A stretch of DNA of 64,000 nt from Thermoplasma sp. GTDB lineage: Archaea; Thermoplasmatota; Thermoplasmata; Thermoplasmatales; Thermoplasmataceae. The first letter of the stretch is position 1. Every line of letters starts with the position of its first letter. The notes under the pieces were generated by a model. The model was not told the DNA's origin. It ran no database searches and saw only the letters and a program-made list of their open reading frames with translations. The stretch lies in contig NZ_VYIJ01000005.1 of NCBI RefSeq assembly GCF_008709555.1, forward strand, positions 22,254 to 86,253. The letters run 5' to 3'. This document shows positions 52,214-60,835 of the stretch, in pieces. The position numbers and the translations under genes were made by a program.

Positions 52214-52265
52214 ACTTGTTTATCCAATATTGTACTTATATATCCATAAATAGACTTATGTATCA
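52214..52265 (+). promoter_or_regulatory. Three 12-bp direct repeats with exact 20-bp period
   Basis: ACTTGTTTATCC (52214-52225), ACTTATATATCC (52234-52245) and ACTTATGTATCA (52254-52265) share ACTT-x-T-x-TATC. The step is 20 bp each time, close to two helical turns. The middle copy contains the TATA box (52236-52243) of the gene starting at 52265, and the last reaches its start codon, so a bound protein would repress that gene and could affect the divergent permease. Confidence 0.65.
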
Positions 52266-52948
52266 TGGCCGCATGGCGTTGTATGAGCATCTCCGATGAG
52301 GTGAGGGCCTATATTGAGAGGAATCCTCATCTGATGCACGCCCTCAACGAAGGCATCGTGAATTACTCTGCGCTTGCCAGAAGGATCATGTCGGAGGCAA
52401 AGTTGGAAAATTTCCAGGCCATAGTGGCAGCCTTGAAGAGATACAGGGCACCTGCGTCAGAGATCGACCATTCAGCCATACTGGCCAGGTCAAGCGTTGA
52501 GATGTACACAAACATATCGGTCATGATACTGAAGCCGAAAAATGAGAACGTCAAGATGGTGCTGAACAACGCAGACCGGTCAACTCTGAACTACAGCAGG
52601 TTCCGGATAATCCAGGGTGTTCAGGGTGCTGTCGTCGTGGTCAACGACAACGATCTGGATAGGATGATCCGAGGCATCCCGAAAACGGAGATAATAAGCA
52701 TCGATCGTAAACTTGCTGAAATAGTCATAACCAGCCCTCAGACAATAACGTACACAAGGGGCTATGTCGCACATCTCTCCTCCCTGCTTGCCTATCATGG
52801 GATCAACGTTGTTCAGCTTGTATCGTTCTATACCGATGTTACGTTCATACTAGATGCCAGGGATCTGACGGCCAGCTTCCATATCATATCGGACCTGATA
52901 GGTAGATCGGCGGGAAAGCTAATGAGTTCGGATATGAGCCATCCTTAG
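52265..52948 (+). CDS. ACT-domain protein with N-terminal helical domain
   Basis: A 227-residue protein. The N-terminus (about 7-65; ISDEVRAYIERNPHLMHALNEGIVNYSALARRI) looks like a helical, HTH-like domain. ACT-like regulatory folds follow (about 75-215), seen in YVAHLSSLLAYHGINVVQLVSFYTDVTFIL. ACT domains usually bind amino acids. The protein could be the regulator that binds the repeats in its own promoter region. The start at 52265 is leaderless by the TATA box; ATG 52283 is possible. Confidence 0.78.
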   Translation: MAAWRCMSISDEVRAYIERNPHLMHALNEGIVNYSALARRIMSEAKLENFQAIVAALKRYRAPASEIDHSAILARSSVEMYTNISVMILKPKNENVKMVLNNADRSTLNYSRFRIIQGVQGAVVVVNDNDLDRMIRGIPKTEIISIDRKLAEIVITSPQTITYTRGYVAHLSSLLAYHGINVVQLVSFYTDVTFILDARDLTASFHIISDLIGRSAGKLMSSDMSHP

Positions 52949-53045
52949 GCATATGCATGAATATATCAGCCCATATGTATACAATATCAATATCATTCAA
53001 AATATGAGATTAATCTATTGTTTTTGTATTGCATATTCGCAAAAC

Positions 53046-53055
53046 TTTTATTAAT
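53046..53055 (+). promoter_or_regulatory. TATA box of the thiolase-DUF35-Nudix operon
   Basis: TTTTATTAAT is centred about 25 nt before ATG 53075. Confidence 0.55.
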
Positions 53056-53074
53056 TATTTTAAGTTATACGCAT

Positions 53075-54337
53075 ATGAAGGAGAAATCCAGAAATGTGTA
53101 TATGGTGGCCGGAGGCGTGACAAAATTCGCCAAGGCATCGCCTGAGATGGATTTTAGACTGCGGGTGAAGAAGGCGTTTGACTACGCCATGAACGATGCC
53201 GGCCTCACACTGGCCGACATAGACGGTTCGGTCGCATCCTACTTCTCGGACCACTTCCAGAGGCAGCTTATGTCCGGCATAATGGTGCAGGATTACCTGG
53301 GGCTGGTACCAAAGCCAAGCAAGAGGATCGAAGGCGGAGGCGCAACAGGTGGACTGGCATTCCAGGCGGGATACGAGGAAATAGCCTCCGGAAGGATGGA
53401 TACGGTGGTCGTATACGGCTTCGAAACCATGTCGCATGTGAATACCTGGAAGGGAAACGAGTTCATAGCACTGGCAAGCGATACAAATTTCGATTATCCC
53501 ATAGGTGGATTCTATACAGGCTACTATGCCATGATGGCCGTGCGCCACATGTACGAGTTCGGTACGACCGTGGAACAGCTGGCGAAAGTATCGGTCAAGA
53601 ACCATGGGAATGCGCTGCATAACCCGTATGCGCAGAGCCCAATGAAGCTGACGGTAGAGGATGTCCGGAACTCTCCGATGGTATCGTATCCGCTGACAAG
53701 GCTCGACGTGTGTGCCATGTCAGATGGTGCTGCGGTGGCGATACTTGCATCCGAGGACAGGGCATTCGAGATAACTGACCATCCTGTGCTCATAAAGGGC
53801 ATAGGTACAGGTACAGACTCAATGAGGCTTGCTGACAGGCCCTTCGGCGAGGTACCGCTTCTCCCGAATGAGAAGCCATCAGATTACAAGGATCTGAAGT
53901 ATCCCGGCGTGCATTCATTCCGGGCAGGCCGCATGGCAGCGAAGGAGGCCTACGAGATGGCTGGTATAACCGACCCGATAAACGACCTAGATCTGATAGA
54001 GCTTCATGATGCGTACACATCGTCTGAGATACAGACTTACGAGGATCTGGGACTCTGCAAATACGGCGAAGGAGGCCAGTTCATAGACGAGGGAAAGCCG
54101 GAGCTGCATGGAAAGATACCTGTGAATCCATCCGGTGGCCTTCTTGCAGCAGGGCATCCGGTGGGTGCCACGGGCATAATGCAGGCGGTCTTCATGTTCT
54201 GGCAGCTGCAGCACACGGTGAAGAAGCACTTCCACGACGATTACCTGCAGGTCCCCAATGCGAAGCGCGGTCTCATTCACAGCCATGCCGGAACGGGTAC
54301 TTACGTTACCGTAACTGTAATGGAGGCGGCAAAATGA
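53075..54337 (+). CDS. Thiolase-family protein lacking the nucleophilic cysteine
   Basis: A 420-residue archaeal/SCP2-type thiolase fold. RIEGGGATGGLAFQAG aligns with the RVEAACASGG region of archaeal acetyl-CoA acetyltransferases, and the Cys is Gly89 here. Other active-site elements persist: LHDAYTSSE, GGLLAAGHPVGATG and HSHAGTG. Ordinary thiolase chemistry through an acyl-Cys is therefore unlikely, unless another residue serves. The gene is coupled by ATGA to a DUF35 protein, the usual partner of archaeal thiolases. ATG 53075 follows the TATA box; an extension upstream is not transcribed by this promoter. Confidence 0.87.
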   Translation: MKEKSRNVYMVAGGVTKFAKASPEMDFRLRVKKAFDYAMNDAGLTLADIDGSVASYFSDHFQRQLMSGIMVQDYLGLVPKPSKRIEGGGATGGLAFQAGYEEIASGRMDTVVVYGFETMSHVNTWKGNEFIALASDTNFDYPIGGFYTGYYAMMAVRHMYEFGTTVEQLAKVSVKNHGNALHNPYAQSPMKLTVEDVRNSPMVSYPLTRLDVCAMSDGAAVAILASEDRAFEITDHPVLIKGIGTGTDSMRLADRPFGEVPLLPNEKPSDYKDLKYPGVHSFRAGRMAAKEAYEMAGITDPINDLDLIELHDAYTSSEIQTYEDLGLCKYGEGGQFIDEGKPELHGKIPVNPSGGLLAAGHPVGATGIMQAVFMFWQLQHTVKKHFHDDYLQVPNAKRGLIHSHAGTGTYVTVTVMEAAK

Positions 54338-54828
54338 CTCTGGATCCAGATGCGAAGCTTCCGGAAACGGAAGAGGGAACAGTTGTGTACAATACCGATC
54401 CACTCATAATACGATCGCACTATGAGATAGACTACATCCACAGCTATGCGCAGGACAGTGAATTCTTCAGGGCTCTCGGAAAGAAAAAGCTCATGGGCAG
54501 CAAATGCAAGAAATGCGGGTACGTTTACGCCACTCCGAGATCTCACTGCATGATGTGCGGATCCGAAACAGAGTGGTATGAGCTCCCCCTCAAGGGCAGA
54601 GTGCACACTTTCACCACCTGCTACTTCAGCGGCGAGGAATTCCTCAATGAAACACCGTTCAACCTGGTACTCGTGGAGTTTGATGGTGTGAATTCGCTCT
54701 TCATGAGCAGGCTCATCGGTGCCGACACAAAGGACATATACATAGGGATGCCCGTCAGAGCAAAATTTAGAAGGAACCTCAAGATGAACGTTACGGACGT
54801 TTATTTCGTGCCGGACGTTGAAAAGTGA
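54334..54828 (+). CDS. DUF35 zinc-ribbon/OB-fold acyl-CoA-binding protein
   Basis: A 164-residue partner protein with a rubredoxin-like zinc ribbon (CKKCGYVYATPRSHCMMCG, about 56-74) and an OB-fold (about 80-160; GRVHTFTTCYFSG, VEFDGVNSLFMSRL). In archaea such proteins bridge thiolase and HMG-CoA synthase and bind CoA. An N-terminal extension of about 45 residues is unusual. It overlaps the thiolase gene by 4 bp and the Nudix gene by 1 bp. No HMG-CoA synthase gene is in the window. Confidence 0.9.
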   Translation: MTLDPDAKLPETEEGTVVYNTDPLIIRSHYEIDYIHSYAQDSEFFRALGKKKLMGSKCKKCGYVYATPRSHCMMCGSETEWYELPLKGRVHTFTTCYFSGEEFLNETPFNLVLVEFDGVNSLFMSRLIGADTKDIYIGMPVRAKFRRNLKMNVTDVYFVPDVEK

Positions 54829-55292
54829 TGAAGCACGGGGAAGCTGCGGTTGGTTTGATAATCGACAGGAGCGATATACTCCTGATAAAGAGGAAGGTCA
54901 GATCCGATGATCCATGGTCGGGGGATGTGGCTTTCCCCGGCGGTTTTCTCAAGGAGAATGAGAGCCCAGCGCAGTGCGTCATAAGGGAGATAAAGGAGGA
55001 GGTATCGCTATATTTCACTGAACGTGATATACTTGCGGAGATGCCAATACACTATCCCGTCTCAAAACAGCTTCCAGTGCATCCATTCATAATAAAGGGC
55101 TATTCCCTTGAAGATGCAAAACCCGGAGAAGAGGTGGACGAGGTCAGGGTCGCGAACATATCGGATCTCATAAAGGACTTCGATCCTGACAGGGGAAATA
55201 TATACAGGTACCGTGACTGGATCATATGGGGCCTCACGTACAGGATACTGACCACGTACATCGAAAGATACTACGGTAACTTCGACTTCTGA
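54828..55292 (+). CDS. Nudix hydrolase, possibly CoA pyrophosphatase
   Basis: A 154-residue Nudix protein. The Nudix box is GGFLKENESPAQCVIREIKEEVSL, complete with the metal-binding REIKEE. Upstream, RSDDPWSGDVAFPGG resembles the CoA pyrophosphatase subgroup. With thiolase and DUF35 as operon partners, action on CoA compounds is a fair guess. ATG 54828 shares a base with the DUF35 stop; a GTG one codon earlier is possible. Confidence 0.88.
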   Translation: MKHGEAAVGLIIDRSDILLIKRKVRSDDPWSGDVAFPGGFLKENESPAQCVIREIKEEVSLYFTERDILAEMPIHYPVSKQLPVHPFIIKGYSLEDAKPGEEVDEVRVANISDLIKDFDPDRGNIYRYRDWIIWGLTYRILTTYIERYYGNFDF

Positions 55293-55345
55293 TCCTTAGT
55301 CTGTGCGATACGATATTTAAAATATGGAGATATATTTAGCAGAAT

Positions 55346-55711
55346 ATGGAACGTTCGATCAGGGACTATCAGTTCATCATCTACGCAATAGTGTTTGTTG
55401 CCAGCTTCAGCGTTCTCGTGATTGTTTCAAACCAGCTGCTGTTCCACAACACGTTTCTGAATACTGCCTCGTTCGATGTCGGATACTGGGTTTACTGGAT
55501 ATTCGCTCTGAGCTTCATCTTCACCATAACGATGGCGTATTTGATGGTGAAGAACCTCAGCGACAGGGCAAAATTCGAGTCAATGATCAACAGCCCAAGC
55601 AAGAGCGTGTTCGTGAGGAACCTGAACGAGCTGGAGGTTCTGGCAGCACGTCTCGGTAAGAGCTACAGGATACAGCTGGATCAGGCAAGGGAGAAATGGA
55701 AGGTCAGGTGA
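55346..55711 (+). CDS. Two-helix membrane protein of unknown function
   Basis: I do not recognise this 121-residue protein. Two transmembrane helices (about 9-30 and 46-67) are followed by a basic, helical cytosolic tail ([36 protein letters not shown]). The tail may bind another protein or RNA. A TATA box at about 55312-55324 lies near 28 nt before the ATG. Its last 8 bp overlap the convergent aminopropyltransferase gene. Confidence 0.68.
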   Translation: MERSIRDYQFIIYAIVFVASFSVLVIVSNQLLFHNTFLNTASFDVGYWVYWIFALSFIFTITMAYLMVKNLSDRAKFESMINSPSKSVFVRNLNELEVLAARLGKSYRIQLDQAREKWKVR

Positions 55712-56525
55712 TCAGTTCCTTCACGAACTGTGGCAACCTGAATGAACCCTCCATGACGTCTGCGTTGAAGTATTTTCCAGATGTGGTCACAGGCCTCTGC
55801 TTCATTGGCCATGGCGAGGCCACGGTGAAGGACCAGAACCCGCTGGGATACGTTGGTATGAAGCCTGTATAAACGCGCACATCGTTGAAGACCCCCTTCA
55901 TTCCGGAGTATGCCAGCTTTATGGCCTTTGGCTGGTAGAACGGCGATCCGGACTGCGATACGATCACAGCGCCATCGTTCATTATTCTTCTCGTATCCAT
56001 GTAGAATTCCTTTGAAAATAAGCCCTCTGCCGGGCCCTCCGGATCCGTTGAGTCGATTATTATAAGATCGAATTTCTCGCTGGTGTTCTTCACATACTTT
56101 ATCCCGTCCTGTATCAGCAGCTTTACCCTGGCGTCGCTGAAAGCAGAGGACAACGATGGAAAGAATCTTCTCGAAACCTCAACTACCTGATCGTCTATCT
56201 CCACATTGACTATGTGCTTCAGCCCAAGATCGAGGAGTCTCTTTGCTGCACCACCGTCGCCACCACCTATTATGAGAGCATTCTCTGGGGGCTTTGGAGT
56301 GAGATGGTATGGAACCATGGTTATGAGCTCATGGTAGATGAATTCATCCCTCTCCGTCAGTTGGACTGTGCCGTCTATTGCCAGTAGCTTTCCGAAATCA
56401 TATGTGTCGAAGAGATCGATCCTCTGGTAATCTGTCTTTATTGAGAGGAGCTGATCGCTTACCCTGAAGGATAGCTGCAGGTTATCCGAATATCTTTCCG
56501 AGAACCAATTCTCTATTAGCTTCAT
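55704..56525 (-). CDS. speE: Polyamine aminopropyltransferase (spermidine synthase family)
   Basis: A 273-residue enzyme that transfers the aminopropyl group from decarboxylated AdoMet to a polyamine, releasing methylthioadenosine. Visible motifs are [19 protein letters not shown], the AdoMet loop [25 protein letters not shown] and [15 protein letters not shown] with the catalytic Asp. The acceptor (putrescine, agmatine or other) cannot be told. The by-product is the substrate of MtnP, encoded 22 kb away. A TATA box at 56546-56554 is 25 nt from the ATG. Confidence 0.94.
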   Translation of the reverse strand: MKLIENWFSERYSDNLQLSFRVSDQLLSIKTDYQRIDLFDTYDFGKLLAIDGTVQLTERDEFIYHELITMVPYHLTPKPPENALIIGGGDGGAAKRLLDLGLKHIVNVEIDDQVVEVSRRFFPSLSSAFSDARVKLLIQDGIKYVKNTSEKFDLIIIDSTDPEGPAEGLFSKEFYMDTRRIMNDGAVIVSQSGSPFYQPKAIKLAYSGMKGVFNDVRVYTGFIPTYPSGFWSFTVASPWPMKQRPVTTSGKYFNADVMEGSFRLPQFVKELIT

Positions 56526-56634
56526 CCGGCTTTTATTGTTTGAGCCTATTTAGATTTTAGCCGATGAAACATCACAGCTTATGATTTCGGTGGGCGAATG
56601 CAGAAAGCTATAATCAGAGAAACAATATACAGGC

Positions 56635-57567
56635 ATGGATAGAAAAGAACTTCTGACAAGGCCGGTCAGGGATCTGTCTATAACTGCCGATACAAAGCTT
56701 GGCGATCTCATGGATCAATTTTCGAGGATTGGCGGTTTCACCGCCGCAAAGATATACGAGGCCTATGAGATCATAAAAGACATGTTCAGCGAGGAGAATA
56801 CGACATTCCTCTCGTTTCCAGCAGATATCATATCCACCGGGCTACGTGGGCTCATAAATGAGATAGTGAAGAGGAAACTCGTAGATGTCATCATCACCAC
56901 CTCGGGTACACTTGATCATGACATAGCAAGGACATACCGGGACTACTACTGTGGTTCTTTCAGCTACAGCGACGTTGAACTGAGAGATATGGGGATAAAC
57001 AGGCTGGGAAACGTGCTCGTGCCTGACGAATCGTATGGAGAGATCATCGAGGAGAAGGTGATGGAATCCCTCGAGAAACTCTATGCGAAGAAGAAGGAAT
57101 GGGCCACTGTGGATCTCATTCATGAAATAGGCCTTGACATCAACGACGGAAATTCAATAATCTACAACGCTGCCAGGAACAACATACCTGTGTTTGTGCC
57201 GGGAATAACGGATGGTTCGTTTGGATCGCAGCTCTGGAGCTTCTACGAGCAGCACCATGACTTTAAGATAAATCTCCTTGAAGACGAGCACAGACTATCG
57301 GACATAATATTTGATGCGAAGAAGACGGGAGCCATAATGATCGGTGGTGGGATATCTAAGCACCACACCATATGGTGGAACCAGTTCAGGGAAGGGCTAG
57401 ATTATGCTGTGTACGTAACAACGGCGCAGGAGTACGATGGCTCGCTTTCGGGCGCAAAGCTGGAGGAGGCCATATCCTGGAAGAAGGTAAGGCCGGATGC
57501 AAGGTACGTGAACGTATACGGAGACGCAACAGTAATACTTCCTGTGCTGCTGGCGCCACTCCTTTGA
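56635..57567 (+). CDS. dys: Deoxyhypusine synthase
   Basis: A 310-residue enzyme that transfers a butylamine unit from spermidine to a Lys of initiation factor aIF5A. The catalytic Lys is Lys242 in GGGISKHHTIWW, and TTSGTLDHDIAR and GITDGSFGSQLW are NAD- and spermidine-binding parts. Its substrate is a polyamine, and the aminopropyltransferase gene is next to it on the other strand, divergently arranged. TATA box GCTATAATC (56608-56616) is 23 nt before the ATG. Confidence 0.96.
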   Translation: MDRKELLTRPVRDLSITADTKLGDLMDQFSRIGGFTAAKIYEAYEIIKDMFSEENTTFLSFPADIISTGLRGLINEIVKRKLVDVIITTSGTLDHDIARTYRDYYCGSFSYSDVELRDMGINRLGNVLVPDESYGEIIEEKVMESLEKLYAKKKEWATVDLIHEIGLDINDGNSIIYNAARNNIPVFVPGITDGSFGSQLWSFYEQHHDFKINLLEDEHRLSDIIFDAKKTGAIMIGGGISKHHTIWWNQFREGLDYAVYVTTAQEYDGSLSGAKLEEAISWKKVRPDARYVNVYGDATVILPVLLAPLL

Positions 57568-57620
57568 AAGTTTTTGTGATCATCGATCGTCCGGATGAAT
57601 TATACAGGAATATCATAACA

Positions 57621-57630
57621 TTTATTAATT
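57621..57630 (+). promoter_or_regulatory. TATA box of the peroxiredoxin gene
   Basis: TTTATTAATT is centred about 24 nt before ATG 57649. Confidence 0.6.
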
Positions 57631-57648
57631 TATAATGTATATTAGTTT

Positions 57649-58110
57649 ATGGAACTTTTGAATGTTGGAGACATTGCTCCTGATTTTGAGACCGTCGATC
57701 AGAACGGAAAGACCGTTAAACTGAGTTCGTACAGGGGGAAGCCGGTTGTACTGTACTTCTATCCAAAGGACAACACGCCAGGCTGCACTACAGAGGCATG
57801 CAACTTTAGAGACAACTTCAATTCCTTCAAAGATTCTGGTGTAGAGGTGATCGGCGTCAGTGTTGATTCTCCGGATTCCCACAGGAAGTTTGCGGAGAAA
57901 TATAATCTGAACTTCACGTTGGCCTCGGACAAATCCAAGGACATCGTTAAGAAATATGGTGTCCTAGGGCTTGCCACTGCTAAGAGGGTCACGTACATAA
58001 TAGACCCAGACGGTAAAATAGCGTACGTCTATCCGAAGGTCACGCCGAAGGATCATGCAATTGAGGTGATGAACAAGCTGAAGGAACTTGGTCTGATAAA
58101 AAACAACTGA
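57649..58110 (+). CDS. bcp: Thiol peroxidase, PrxQ/BCP-type peroxiredoxin
   Basis: A 153-residue peroxiredoxin. The peroxidatic Cys46 in NTPGCTTEAC is followed by Cys51, the usual resolving Cys of PrxQ enzymes, five residues later. The thioredoxin-like fold shows in KPVVLYFYPKD. It reduces hydrogen and organic peroxides with electrons from a thioredoxin-type donor in the cytosol. The gene is monocistronic and its stop directly precedes the stop of the convergent 58-codon gene. Confidence 0.95.
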   Translation: MELLNVGDIAPDFETVDQNGKTVKLSSYRGKPVVLYFYPKDNTPGCTTEACNFRDNFNSFKDSGVEVIGVSVDSPDSHRKFAEKYNLNFTLASDKSKDIVKKYGVLGLATAKRVTYIIDPDGKIAYVYPKVTPKDHAIEVMNKLKELGLIKNN

Positions 58111-58287
58111 TTATATTGTATAATTTTTATCGTTCTCCATCAACATCAATGATACGAATATTGATCCAAGTATCCATATCAACGATATTATGAGAAGTAT
58201 CATATTGCTATAGGCGATCGCAATTATAAATAGAACAATGGGGATGAAATATTTCAACAATCCCCATATGAGGTCGTAGTAATCCAT
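58111..58287 (-). CDS. 58-residue two-helix membrane peptide at the end of the ribosomal stalk operon
   Basis: A frame of 58 codons from ATG 58287 to TAA 58113-58111 encodes MDYYDLIWGLLKYF, a long hydrophobic stretch (about 14-26 and 28-50 as two helices or a hairpin) and a polar end (ENDKNYTI). It starts 6 nt after the rpl12 stop on the same strand, with GGATGAT overlapping that stop as possible ribosome-binding site, and it fills the whole space to the peroxiredoxin stop. Compact placement and membrane character support a real gene. I recognise no family. Confidence 0.68.
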   Translation of the reverse strand: MDYYDLIWGLLKYFIPIVLFIIAIAYSNMILLIISLIWILGSIFVSLMLMENDKNYTI

Positions 58288-58293
58288 TCAGGA

Positions 58294-58620
58294 TCATCCG
58301 AAGAGAGCGCTGAGTCCAGACATGGCCTCTTCTTCTTCGTGTTCCTTTTCCTCTTCCTTCTTCTTCTCCTCTTTCTTCTTTGGTTCTTCCTTCTTCTTCT
58401 CTTCAGCGGCCGGTGCCGGCGAGGCGGCTACCTGCGCCACCGAGGCGTTCTTCAGCACTTCGTCTATGTTGACGCCCTTGAGTCCGGAGACCAGAGTCTT
58501 CAGTCTGGCCTCATCGACCTGAACGCCCACGTCTTCTAGTACCTTTTTCAGCTTCTCTTCATCTACTTCCTTTCCGGCTGCATGAAGCAGCAGAGCTCCA
58601 TATACATATTCCATCTTCAT
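58294..58620 (-). CDS. rpl12: Ribosomal protein L12 (archaeal P1-type stalk protein)
   Basis: A 108-residue acidic stalk protein: a helical N-terminal dimerisation part ([26 protein letters not shown]), an Ala/Pro hinge ([14 protein letters not shown]), a Lys/Glu-rich stretch and the C-terminal SGLSALFG that contacts elongation-factor GTPases. Several dimers bind L10. GGAGG lies only 2 nt before the ATG, closer than usual. Fourth gene of the L11-L1-L10-L12 operon. Confidence 0.97.
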   Translation of the reverse strand: MKMEYVYGALLLHAAGKEVDEEKLKKVLEDVGVQVDEARLKTLVSGLKGVNIDEVLKNASVAQVAASPAPAAEEKKKEEPKKKEEKKKEEEKEHEEEEAMSGLSALFG

Positions 58621-58626
58621 TACCTC

Positions 58627-59571
58627 CTATTGAAACAGAGCACCGAGTCCCTCGGATATGCTCTCATCGGGCGATTTTTCTTCAGTTTTCGCCTCTTCTT
58701 TCTTCTCTTCAGGGGTTTCCTGTGTAGTACCCTTATTCAAAACACTGTTTAAAATTATCGCATTGGCATTGGCCCTCACGAGGAAGTCCTTGACGTTATC
58801 CTCGGTTATGAACTGACCTGCAAGTGCCAGTGCATCAGCCTTTATCTTGGCTTCTGCTAAGAGATCCTTCAGAACCTCGTCAACGAAGAACAGCGAGTTC
58901 TTTGCCAGAGTCTTTGCCTGTGCAAATGCCATGGCCATGTCGCTGGCGATCTTGTCCGGCGTGAGGGATAGGACATCCTTCGAATAGATTATGCCTTCGC
59001 TGTACAGGCCAAGCAACTGGAGCCCTACCTCGAGAGGCTTTATCTCCAGCATCTCCAGGATCTTGGCCTTGTCCTTTGGTATCGCTTCCCCTTTCTTCAC
59101 GAACACTGTCTCCTTTTTTATCGCTATCTTGCCCTTCTCAACGCCAGTCTGCAGACCGACCTTCTGGAATTCGGTCATCATTGGGCCTGGCGGGAATCCG
59201 GTTGTCATCGGCTGAATCACGATATCATCAGGAGCTATCTCCCCTCCCCTCGGCGCGGTCTTCTGGAACGTGGATTCTATTACTTTGTATATTTCAGTAG
59301 GATCAAGATCCGAGGTCAAGAGGGCTATCTGTCCGCCAGAGTTTTCCTTGAGCTTTAATAATTTTTCATCTCCAAGGTTCTCTAGGGCTTTGAAAAGCAG
59401 CGTTTTCTTGATAACCTTTATGTTTATCTTGCCTCTGTTCTTTCCCCTGATATCCTGAATCTGCCTTGTCCTTATACCGGCTGTATCAACAATAGCGACA
59501 GACCTTGAGGCCTTTATCTTCTGGGTTATCTCATTAACAAGTTCTTTCTTTTGCTGGCTAACTTCCTTCAT
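58627..59571 (-). CDS. rpl10: Ribosomal protein L10 (P0-type stalk base)
   Basis: A 314-residue archaeal L10, longer than bacterial L10, with the rRNA-binding N-terminal domain, an inserted domain and a C-terminal spine that binds L12 dimers. It ends in an acidic stretch and SEGLGALFQ, the same kind of tail as L12. Its ATG overlaps the L1 stop by 4 bp (ATGA), so translation is coupled. Confidence 0.97.
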   Translation of the reverse strand: MKEVSQQKKELVNEITQKIKASRSVAIVDTAGIRTRQIQDIRGKNRGKINIKVIKKTLLFKALENLGDEKLLKLKENSGGQIALLTSDLDPTEIYKVIESTFQKTAPRGGEIAPDDIVIQPMTTGFPPGPMMTEFQKVGLQTGVEKGKIAIKKETVFVKKGEAIPKDKAKILEMLEIKPLEVGLQLLGLYSEGIIYSKDVLSLTPDKIASDMAMAFAQAKTLAKNSLFFVDEVLKDLLAEAKIKADALALAGQFITEDNVKDFLVRANANAIILNSVLNKGTTQETPEEKKEEAKTEEKSPDESISEGLGALFQ

Positions 59572-60221
59572 TTCTCATCACCGGCCTTGATCTCCACAGC
59601 ATCGCCCATGGTTGTCTTCACGTAGACGCTGCGGATATTTGACGCGCCACGCTCCAGCTTACCTGTTATCCTGTTTATGACAGCCATGATGTTCTCGCTG
59701 ATCTTGTCCGTATCCATGGATCTTGTCCCGACCGGAACATGGAATGTCAGGGCATTTCTGCTCCTTGCTTTAACCGTGTTCTTCAGATTTTTTATAAGTG
59801 GGGCAGGATCCTGGCCTGGCGGCAGGGGTCTTGGCATTTTGCCACGTGGTCCCAGAACCTGACCGAGGCTCTTACCTATATTTGCCATGAGCGTTGCCTC
59901 TGCTATGAAGAAGTATGCCTGATTGACTATCTTCTTGAACGCTTTCTTGTCCTCCGCGAACTTTGAGATATCTTCAGCTCCGAAGACAAAATCAGCTGTT
60001 CCGCGCGCCTTTGCTTTGAGTTCGTCTGACCCGAAGACTGCGATCTTGACGTCCTTTCCCCTGCCATTGGGCAGAAGTATCTCCTCGTTTATCCTGTTCT
60101 TTGGATTGCTCATGTCTACGTCTTTGAGGTTTATCGCTATCTCCACACTCTCCTCAAATTTTCTCTGGGGAGATTTCTCCTTTATCTCACTGACTGCCTT
60201 TTTAACGTCATTTATGTTCAA
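59568..60221 (-). CDS. rpl1: Ribosomal protein L1
   Basis: A 217-residue L1 that binds 23S rRNA at the L1 stalk. [11 protein letters not shown] and [13 protein letters not shown] are typical. The start is TTG 60221: GAGGTGGG (60227-60234) lies 5 nt upstream and no in-frame ATG is near. In methanogenic archaea L1 represses its own operon by binding the mRNA; whether that holds here is not shown by the sequence. Confidence 0.96.
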   Translation of the reverse strand: MNINDVKKAVSEIKEKSPQRKFEESVEIAINLKDVDMSNPKNRINEEILLPNGRGKDVKIAVFGSDELKAKARGTADFVFGAEDISKFAEDKKAFKKIVNQAYFFIAEATLMANIGKSLGQVLGPRGKMPRPLPPGQDPAPLIKNLKNTVKARSRNALTFHVPVGTRSMDTDKISENIMAVINRITGKLERGASNIRSVYVKTTMGDAVEIKAGDEK

Positions 60222-60234
60222 TTATCCCACCTCG

Positions 60235-60705
60235 TCAAATGGAGATCTCTCCGGCCTTTATCTGGCGCTGAACCTCCTTCGGATCCTTTCCGTCCACGTT
60301 TATACCCATGGATACACAGGTTCCGAGAACTTCGAGAGTTGCGGCTTTGAGATCGCTTGCCAGCATAGAGACCATCTTGGTCTTTGCCACTTCCACGATC
60401 TGGTCCAGCGTAGCATTTCCGGCTATCGCTTCCTTTCTCTTCGTGGCTCCCTTTTCTATACCCAACTTTTTCTTCAACAGTGCTGAGGTGGGAGGAATTC
60501 CAACGGTTATCTCGTATTTCTTTGTCTCAGGATCCACAACTGTGATCGTAACAGGGACTCTCATTCCCTGGAATTCTTTCGTTTTTTCATTAATCTCCTT
60601 GACTACCTGGGCAACGTTTAGTCCTAGTGGACCCAGTGCAGGTCCTATGGGTGGTCCCGTGGTGGCCTTCCCACCTTCCACCATCGTCTTCACTGACTGT
60701 GCCAT
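60235..60705 (-). CDS. rpl11: Ribosomal protein L11
   Basis: A 156-residue L11 of the GTPase-associated centre. The N-terminal region has GGKATTGPPIGPALGPLGLN, and the C-terminal rRNA-binding domain includes LGTCVSMGINVDGKDPKE. First gene of the stalk operon. ATG 60703-60705 lies 25 nt from a TATA box (60726-60735). Confidence 0.97.
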   Translation of the reverse strand: MAQSVKTMVEGGKATTGPPIGPALGPLGLNVAQVVKEINEKTKEFQGMRVPVTITVVDPETKKYEITVGIPPTSALLKKKLGIEKGATKRKEAIAGNATLDQIVEVAKTKMVSMLASDLKAATLEVLGTCVSMGINVDGKDPKEVQRQIKAGEISI

Positions 60706-60725
60706 CGTTAAGCACCCTGAGACTC

Positions 60726-60735
60726 AATATAAAAC
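60726..60735 (-). promoter_or_regulatory. TATA box of the ribosomal stalk operon
   Basis: A TTTATAT-type box on the minus strand is centred about 25 nt before the L11 ATG. A second A/T box lies 10 nt upstream. Confidence 0.6.
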
Positions 60736-60835
60736 TAATATAAATAACCATCTCAATGATCGAGGCATAACGCGAACCCTAGGCAGAAGAAATAAATTAT
60801 CGATCGGTCTTGAGATACCTTTTAATGATTCAAGA

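Noticed and set aside
58322..58539. Plus-strand frames rich in Ser/Phe/Leu opposite rpl12
   Set aside because: Low-complexity mirror of the Lys/Glu-rich part of L12.
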